64,000 nt of DNA, from the NCBI RefSeq assembly GCF_040105385.1, contig NZ_JBEDNQ010000001.1, forward strand, positions 868,001 through 932,000, in the 5' to 3' direction. Below, piece after piece: positions 59,931-64,000 of the stretch. The notes beneath the pieces are model-generated. The model saw nothing but the letters and a program-made list of their open reading frames with translations, had not been told where the DNA came from and did not search any database. The first letter of the stretch is position 1, and each line of letters starts with the position of its first letter. Made by a program: the position numbers and the translations under genes. The stretch comes from Pseudonocardia nematodicida (GTDB taxonomy: Bacteria; Actinomycetota; Actinomycetes; Mycobacteriales; Pseudonocardiaceae).

Positions 59931-60854
59931 TCACCCGCGCGCGCGGGGGTGCGAGGTGGCGTAGACCTCCTTCAGGGTGTCGACGGTGACGTGGGTGTAG
60001 ATCTGGGTGGTCGCCACGCTGGCGTGGCCGAGGAGCTCCTGGACCACCCGGACGTCGGCGCCGCCGGAGAGCAGGTGGGTGGCGAAGCAGTGCCGCAGTG
60101 TGTGCGGAGAGATGCTCGCGACGGTCTCCGGCGGCAGCCCCGAGGCCTCGGCGGCCGAGCGGAGCACGTGCCAGGCGCTCTGCCGCGACAGCCGGCCGCC
60201 GCGCGCGTTGAGCAGCAGGGCCGGGCCTCCGGACCCGCGCCCGGCGAGGTCCGGGCGGGCGCGCACCCGGTACGCCTCGACCGCCCCCAGCGCGGGGCGC
60301 CCGACCGGCACGATCCGCTGCTTGTTCCCCTTGCCGTGCAGCAGGATCGTCCGGGCCTCGACGTCCAGGTCGTCGAGGTCGGCGCCGACGATCTCGGAGA
60401 TCCGGGCGCCGGTGGAGTAGAGCAGCTCCAGCAGCGCCCGGTCCCGCAGCCCGGTCGGTCCGTCGGCGACGCACCCGGCCAGCAGCTGGTCGACCTGGTC
60501 CACCGACAGCGCCGACGGCAGCGTCGACGGCAGCGACGGCGGCGAGACCCCGGCCGCCACGTCGGCACCCACCAGGCCCTCGACCACCGCGAACCGGTGC
60601 AGGCCGCGGACCGCGGCCAGGGCCCGGGCCGCCGACGAGGCCGCGAGCGGGCGTTCCCCGGTGCGCAGGGCCGTCACGAACCCGGCCACGTCGGCCTCCC
60701 GCACCTCGCCGAGCTCGTCCCGCCCGAGCGAGGCGCAGTACTCCACGTACCGCGCGAGATCGAGCCGGTACGAGCGCAGCGTGTTCTCCGCCCGCCCGCG
60801 CTCGACGGCGAGGTGGCCGAGGTAGTCCTCGACCACCCGCGCCGGGGTCGCCAC
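59931..60854 (-). CDS. xerD: Site-specific tyrosine recombinase XerD
   Basis: 307 residues. Catalytic residues Arg151 (S-T-G-A-R-I-S-E), Lys175, His251 and Arg254 (H-T-L-R-H), His277 and Tyr286 (Q-I-Y-T-H). Resolves chromosome dimers at dif with XerC and FtsK. GTG start; the LLM gene is 22 bases upstream in the transcript. Confidence 0.95.
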   Translation of the reverse strand: MATPARVVEDYLGHLAVERGRAENTLRSYRLDLARYVEYCASLGRDELGEVREADVAGFVTALRTGERPLAASSAARALAAVRGLHRFAVVEGLVGADVAAGVSPPSLPSTLPSALSVDQVDQLLAGCVADGPTGLRDRALLELLYSTGARISEIVGADLDDLDVEARTILLHGKGNKQRIVPVGRPALGAVEAYRVRARPDLAGRGSGGPALLLNARGGRLSRQSAWHVLRSAAEASGLPPETVASISPHTLRHCFATHLLSGGADVRVVQELLGHASVATTQIYTHVTVDTLKEVYATSHPRARG

Positions 60855-60876
60855 CGGTCCTCAGCCCTTCGGCCCG

Positions 60877-61869
60877 TCAGCCCTTCAGCGCCGGCACGAC
60901 CTCGCGCTCGAACATCTCGATGCCGGACCGGTCGTAGGCGGCCTCCGGGAAGTAGAAGATCCCATAGGACATCCCGCGCTCCTGCAGCGCCGAGAGCTTC
61001 TCGACGATCTGCTCGGGCGTCCCACAACCCGGCATGCCGCGGAACGCGCCCAGCGCGCCCTCGGCCTTCTCCTTGCCGACGAGCGGCTCCAGCCGGGCCA
61101 CGAGCTGCTGCAGGCGGTCCTCGACCTCGGCCTCGGTGGCGCCGATGGCGACGTTGTAGTTGGCCGAGCGGACGATCGCGTCGTAGTCGGTCCCGACCTC
61201 GCGGCAGTGCTCGGCGAGCACCGAGGACTTGTGCGTGAAGCCCTCGAGGGTGCCGTCGAAGTTGGTGTACCGGGCGTACCTCGCGGCGATCTTCAGGGTG
61301 ACCTTCTCGCCGCCCCCGGCGATCCACATCGGGATGCCGCCGTCCTGCAGCGGCTTCGGCGTCACGATGGCACCGTCCACCTGGTAGTGCTTCCCGTCCA
61401 GGGTCGCCCGGCCCTCGGACCAGGCCTGGGCGAAGATCTGCACACCCTCGTCGAGCATGGCCAGCCGCTCGCCGGGGCGGGGGAAGCCGTAGCCGTAGGC
61501 CCGCCACTCGTGCTCGTACCAGCCGGCGCCGATGCCCATCTCGATGCGGCCCTTGGAGATGATGTCGCAGGTGGCGGCGACCTTCGCGAGGTAGGCGGGG
61601 CTGCGGTAGGCCATGCAGGTGCACATCTGGCCGAGCCGCACCCGCTCGGTCGTCGCCCCGAGGGCCGCCATCAGGCTCCACGCCTCGTGGCAGGCCTCGT
61701 CGGTGGGCGCGGGGACGGTGTGGAAGTGGTCGTAGACCCAGACCGACTCCCAGACGTCACCCCGGTCGGCGTGCTCGGCGATCCCCCGCATCACGTCCCA
61801 CTGGGCGCCGGGGTCGATGCCGACCAGGTCGAGCCGCCAACCCTGGGGAACGAAGAGTCCGAAACGCAT
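60877..61869 (-). CDS. LLM-class F420-dependent oxidoreductase
   Basis: 330 residues; ATG at 61869. M-R-F-G-L-F-V-P-Q-G-W-R at the start, V-W-V-Y-D-H-F-H, R-I-E-M-G-I-G-A-G-W-Y-E-H-E, and G-G-I-P-M-W-I-A-G-G-G-E-K-V-T fit the F420-binding LLM subgroup. Predicted cofactor F420; reaction unknown. TAGGCT at about 61878-61883 may be the -10. Precedes xerD. Confidence 0.88.
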   Translation of the reverse strand: MRFGLFVPQGWRLDLVGIDPGAQWDVMRGIAEHADRGDVWESVWVYDHFHTVPAPTDEACHEAWSLMAALGATTERVRLGQMCTCMAYRSPAYLAKVAATCDIISKGRIEMGIGAGWYEHEWRAYGYGFPRPGERLAMLDEGVQIFAQAWSEGRATLDGKHYQVDGAIVTPKPLQDGGIPMWIAGGGEKVTLKIAARYARYTNFDGTLEGFTHKSSVLAEHCREVGTDYDAIVRSANYNVAIGATEAEVEDRLQQLVARLEPLVGKEKAEGALGAFRGMPGCGTPEQIVEKLSALQERGMSYGIFYFPEAAYDRSGIEMFEREVVPALKG

Positions 61870-61899
61870 GGAACGGGAGCCTAGTGCCCGTTGTGCGGA

Positions 61900-61912
61900 T
61901 ACCGTCTGGGTC
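61900..61912 (+). promoter_or_regulatory. Likely -10 of a leaderless DUF1707 gene
   Basis: TACCGT at 61900-61905, seven bases before the ATG at 61913; no ribosome site between. Divergent promoters share a 43-base region with the LLM gene. Confidence 0.45.
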
Positions 61913-62755
61913 ATGACGTCGGGGCAGATCGGTTACGCCGAGCAGGAGGACGCGGTGCGGGCGCTGTCCCGGCACTACACCGCCGGCCGGCTGGACGTCG
62001 CCGCGTTCGACGACCGGGTCCGCCGCGCCCGCGCGGCGACCACCACCGGGGAGCTCGTGGCGCTGTTCGCCGACCTGCCCGAACCGCACCCGGACGCCGT
62101 CCGGCCGGGCGCGCAGGACACCGGGTCCACCCCGGACGCCGGCGCCGGGGACCCCGCGGGCGCGTCCACCGCCGACGACGACACCCCGACCCGCGCGACG
62201 CCGTTCCCGTCCGGCTACCCGCCGCACGGCACGGCGCACTTCCCGGCGCCGGACGACCACCCGGCGGCCGCGCCGTTCCCGGACGCCCACCCCGCCGGGG
62301 CGGGCGCACCGCCCTGGTCGGACGTCCACCGTGCACAGCAGCCCTACGAGCAGGACCCGCGCTACGCGCCGTACCCGCCGCGGTTCCCGTCCTACGAGCA
62401 GCGGTTCGGGACGCCGGGCCAGGGCCCGCAGGCCTACTCCGGTCACTACCCGCCGCATCCCGGGCCGCCCGCGTACGGCCCGAACGCCGGCTACGACGCG
62501 GCCGCTCCGTTCGGCCGCGAGCCCTTCTCCGGCCGGCCGTACTCGGACAAGCAGAAGATCATCGCGGGGCTGCTGCAGCTGTTCCTGCCGTTCGGGGTCG
62601 GCCGGTTCTACTCCGGACACACCGGGCTCGCCGTCGCGCAGCTGGTGGTCACGTTCCTGACCTTCGGGCTGGGCGCGGTGTGGTCGTTCGTCGACGGCAT
62701 CGTGATCCTCGCCGGGAACCCGCACGACCCCGCCGGGCGCCCGCTGCGGCCCTGA
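61913..62755 (+). CDS. DUF1707 / TM2-domain membrane protein
   Basis: 280 residues. N-terminal DUF1707 (A-L-S-R-H-Y-T-A-G-R-L-D-V-A-A-F-D-D-R-V-R-R-A-R-A-A), a Pro/Tyr/His-rich spacer (about 60-200) and a C-terminal TM2 hairpin (Y-S-D-K-Q-K-I-I-A-G-L-L-Q-L-F-L-P-F-G-V-G-R-F-Y-S-G). Two membrane helices; job unknown. Confidence 0.8.
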   Translation: MTSGQIGYAEQEDAVRALSRHYTAGRLDVAAFDDRVRRARAATTTGELVALFADLPEPHPDAVRPGAQDTGSTPDAGAGDPAGASTADDDTPTRATPFPSGYPPHGTAHFPAPDDHPAAAPFPDAHPAGAGAPPWSDVHRAQQPYEQDPRYAPYPPRFPSYEQRFGTPGQGPQAYSGHYPPHPGPPAYGPNAGYDAAAPFGREPFSGRPYSDKQKIIAGLLQLFLPFGVGRFYSGHTGLAVAQLVVTFLTFGLGAVWSFVDGIVILAGNPHDPAGRPLRP

Positions 62756-62775
62756 GCGGCGCTGCCGCGCTGGTG

Positions 62776-63414
62776 TCAGTCGTCGCCGTCGCGTCGGCGG
62801 GCGAAGCGTTCCGGCCGGTCGGTCCACTCGGTGTCGACGGGCCGCGGTTCCATGTCCCCGGACAGCACCATCCGGGTGGCCAGCAGCCCGGCGCAGGACA
62901 CCGCGTTCACGATCTCCCCGGACAGCACCATCGCGACGGCCTCGTCGATGCCGAACCAGCGCAGCTCGATGTCGGCCTCCTCGTCGTCGCCCATGTCGGG
63001 CCGGGGCCGCTCGGACAGGTCACGCGCGAGGAAGATCCGTACTGACTCGTCGGAGAACCCGGGTGACGGGACGACGTCGAGCAGCAGCGCCCAGTCCGAC
63101 GCCGACAGCCCGGCCTCCTCGGTCAGCTCCCGGTCCGCGGTCACCGCGGGGTCCTCCCCCGCGACGTCGAGCAGCCCGGCCGGCAGCTCCCAGAGCCGGC
63201 GGCGCACCGCGTGCCGGTACTGCCGGATCAGCCGGACCCGCTGCTGGTCGTCGACCGCGACGACGGCGACCGCGCCCGGGTGCTCCAGGATCTCCCGGGT
63301 CGCGACGCGCCCGCCGGGCATCACGACGCGGTCCGAGCGCAGCGCCATCACCCGGCCCGAGTAGATGTCGGTCGCCGAGCGGACGGGGAAGTCGTGCTCG
63401 CCGGGGCGGATCAT
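62776..63414 (-). CDS. Nudix hydrolase (ADP-ribose pyrophosphatase type)
   Basis: 212 residues; ATG at 63414. Nudix box G-L-L-D-V-A-G-E-D-P-A-V-T-A-D-R-E-L-T-E-E-A-G-L carries the metal-binding Glu residues, although the consensus Ala before R-E-L is Asp here. Probably hydrolyses ADP-ribose or a related nucleoside diphosphate sugar. Usual neighbour of pyrG. Confidence 0.9.
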   Translation of the reverse strand: MIRPGEHDFPVRSATDIYSGRVMALRSDRVVMPGGRVATREILEHPGAVAVVAVDDQQRVRLIRQYRHAVRRRLWELPAGLLDVAGEDPAVTADRELTEEAGLSASDWALLLDVVPSPGFSDESVRIFLARDLSERPRPDMGDDEEADIELRWFGIDEAVAMVLSGEIVNAVSCAGLLATRMVLSGDMEPRPVDTEWTDRPERFARRRDGDD

Positions 63415-63512
63415 CGGGCCGGCTTCCGAGTCGCACTGTGCAAGACGATCACGAATCGCACAGTAGCGGCCCGGTGACCGGACGGTCACGACCGGCGCGC
63501 TCCCCGCTGCAC

Positions 63513-63555
63513 GAGCGGATCGTTCGTGGGATCAGGCGCCACGAACGGTCCGCTC
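63513..63555 (-). terminator. Terminator of pyrG
   Basis: 17-base arms GAGCGGATCGTTCGTGG (63513-63529) and CCACGAACGGTCCGCTC (63539-63555), one mismatch as a G-T pair, 9-base loop, just past the pyrG stop. Confidence 0.7.
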
Positions 63556-63573
63556 GCGGGAGGAGCGGTGGGC

Positions 63574-64000
63574 TCAGGCCCCGGGAGCGCTCTCCGCGGC
63601 GACGCCGTTCGAGCTCGGCACACCGTCGGCGGCCCGCCCCTCGACGGTCGGGTCCTCGACCACCGGCTCGTCGCTGCCGTTGCGCCCGGGCAGCTCGACC
63701 GGCAGCCGGTCCTCGGCCCGGTAGCGCAGCGCGGCCTTCACGAACGCCGCGAACAGCGGGTGCGGACGGGTGGGGCGGCTCTTGAGCTCCGGGTGGGCCT
63801 GGGTGCCGACGAAGAACGGGTGCTCCGACGCCGGCAGCTCGACGAACTCCACCAGCGTGCCGTCCGGCGAGGTCCCGAACACCAGCCCGGCCTCGGACAG
63901 CTTCTGCCGGTAGGCGTTGTTGACCTCGAAGCGGTGCCGGTGCCGCTCGGAGACCTCCTTCGCCCCGTAGGCCTTGGCCGCCACCGAGCCGGGCGCCAGG
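63574..64000 (-). CDS. pyrG: CTP synthase, 3' part (window edge)
   Basis: The last 142 or so codons; the 5' end is beyond the window. The glutaminase domain has R-H-R-H-R-F-E-V-N-N-A-Y and the catalytic His-Glu of G-T-Q-A-H-P-E-L-K-S-R-P-T-R-P-H-P-L-F. The C-terminal 60 residues are an unconserved Ser/Asp/Ala-rich tail. Makes CTP from UTP with glutamine. Confidence 0.95.
   Translation of the reverse strand, partial: LAPGSVAAKAYGAKEVSERHRHRFEVNNAYRQKLSEAGLVFGTSPDGTLVEFVELPASEHPFFVGTQAHPELKSRPTRPHPLFAAFVKAALRYRAEDRLPVELPGRNGSDEPVVEDPTVEGRAADGVPSSNGVAAESAPGA

Overview
The window is high-GC actinobacterial chromosome with dense, often translationally coupled genes (GTGA/ATGA overlaps). The order der-plsC-cmk-aroH-rluB-scpB-scpA-parA ... 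xerD ... nudix-pyrG at 52-64 kb is the conserved actinobacterial core cluster. Protein flavour (many SDRs, LLM flavin oxidoreductases, family III CoA-transferases, a DUF222/HNH protein) suggests Pseudonocardiaceae, plausibly Pseudonocardia; that is inference from gene content, not a search.

Layout. 1-14.9 kb is a catabolic block. The end of a sugar-type ABC binding protein and a small EthD-like protein face a nine-gene minus-strand operon (11061 to 1051): MaoC/FAS1-like protein, two family III CoA-transferases, SMP-30 lactonase, aldehyde dehydrogenase, SDR, LLM flavin monooxygenase, thiolase, alpha/beta hydrolase. A divergent IclR regulator, an alpha-methylacyl-CoA racemase and a DAACS carboxylate symporter follow. 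Together they look like uptake, CoA activation, oxidation and thiolytic cleavage of an unidentified carboxylic or cyclic substrate. 14.9-20.9 kb holds two paralogous S9 peptidases flanking an unusual CDGSH x2 / 4Fe-4S / truncated-globin fusion protein. 20.9-33.5 kb is mixed metabolism and regulation: LLM oxidase, decayed SDR, TetR-MpaB-SDR operon, amino-acid permease, divergent TetR/SDR pair with a clear operator, beta-lactamase-like lipoprotein with a two-component system, and a VOC protein/TipA-like MerR pair.

33.5-50.9 kb is accessory: a DUF222-HNH protein with a TATAAT leaderless promoter, an unrecognised 713-residue protein coupled to a leaderless-secretion subtilase, MFS and DoxX genes, an SRPBCC/hydrolase/SnoaL group, a MazF-like toxin-antitoxin pair, an Ltp superinfection-exclusion-like protein, a methyltransferase, a two-domain MerR regulator, a 5'-truncated erythromycin esterase, and an excisionase-integrase remnant abutting tRNA-Pro(GGG). 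The last stretch is best read as the scar of an integrative element. 50.9-64 kb is the conserved core (GTPase Der, lipid, nucleotide and chromosome-segregation genes) ending inside pyrG.

The most notable signal is not a gene: three nearly identical 31-bp promoters (16895-16925, 18866-18896, 43885-43915) with the 19-bp spacer and central dyad of MerR-activated promoters. They lie before both S9 peptidases and a distant SRPBCC/hydrolase group, implying a dispersed regulon; a weaker fourth copy precedes doxX, and an unrelated dyad of the same geometry precedes the VOC-MerR pair. No rRNA, CRISPR array or intact insertion sequence was seen.
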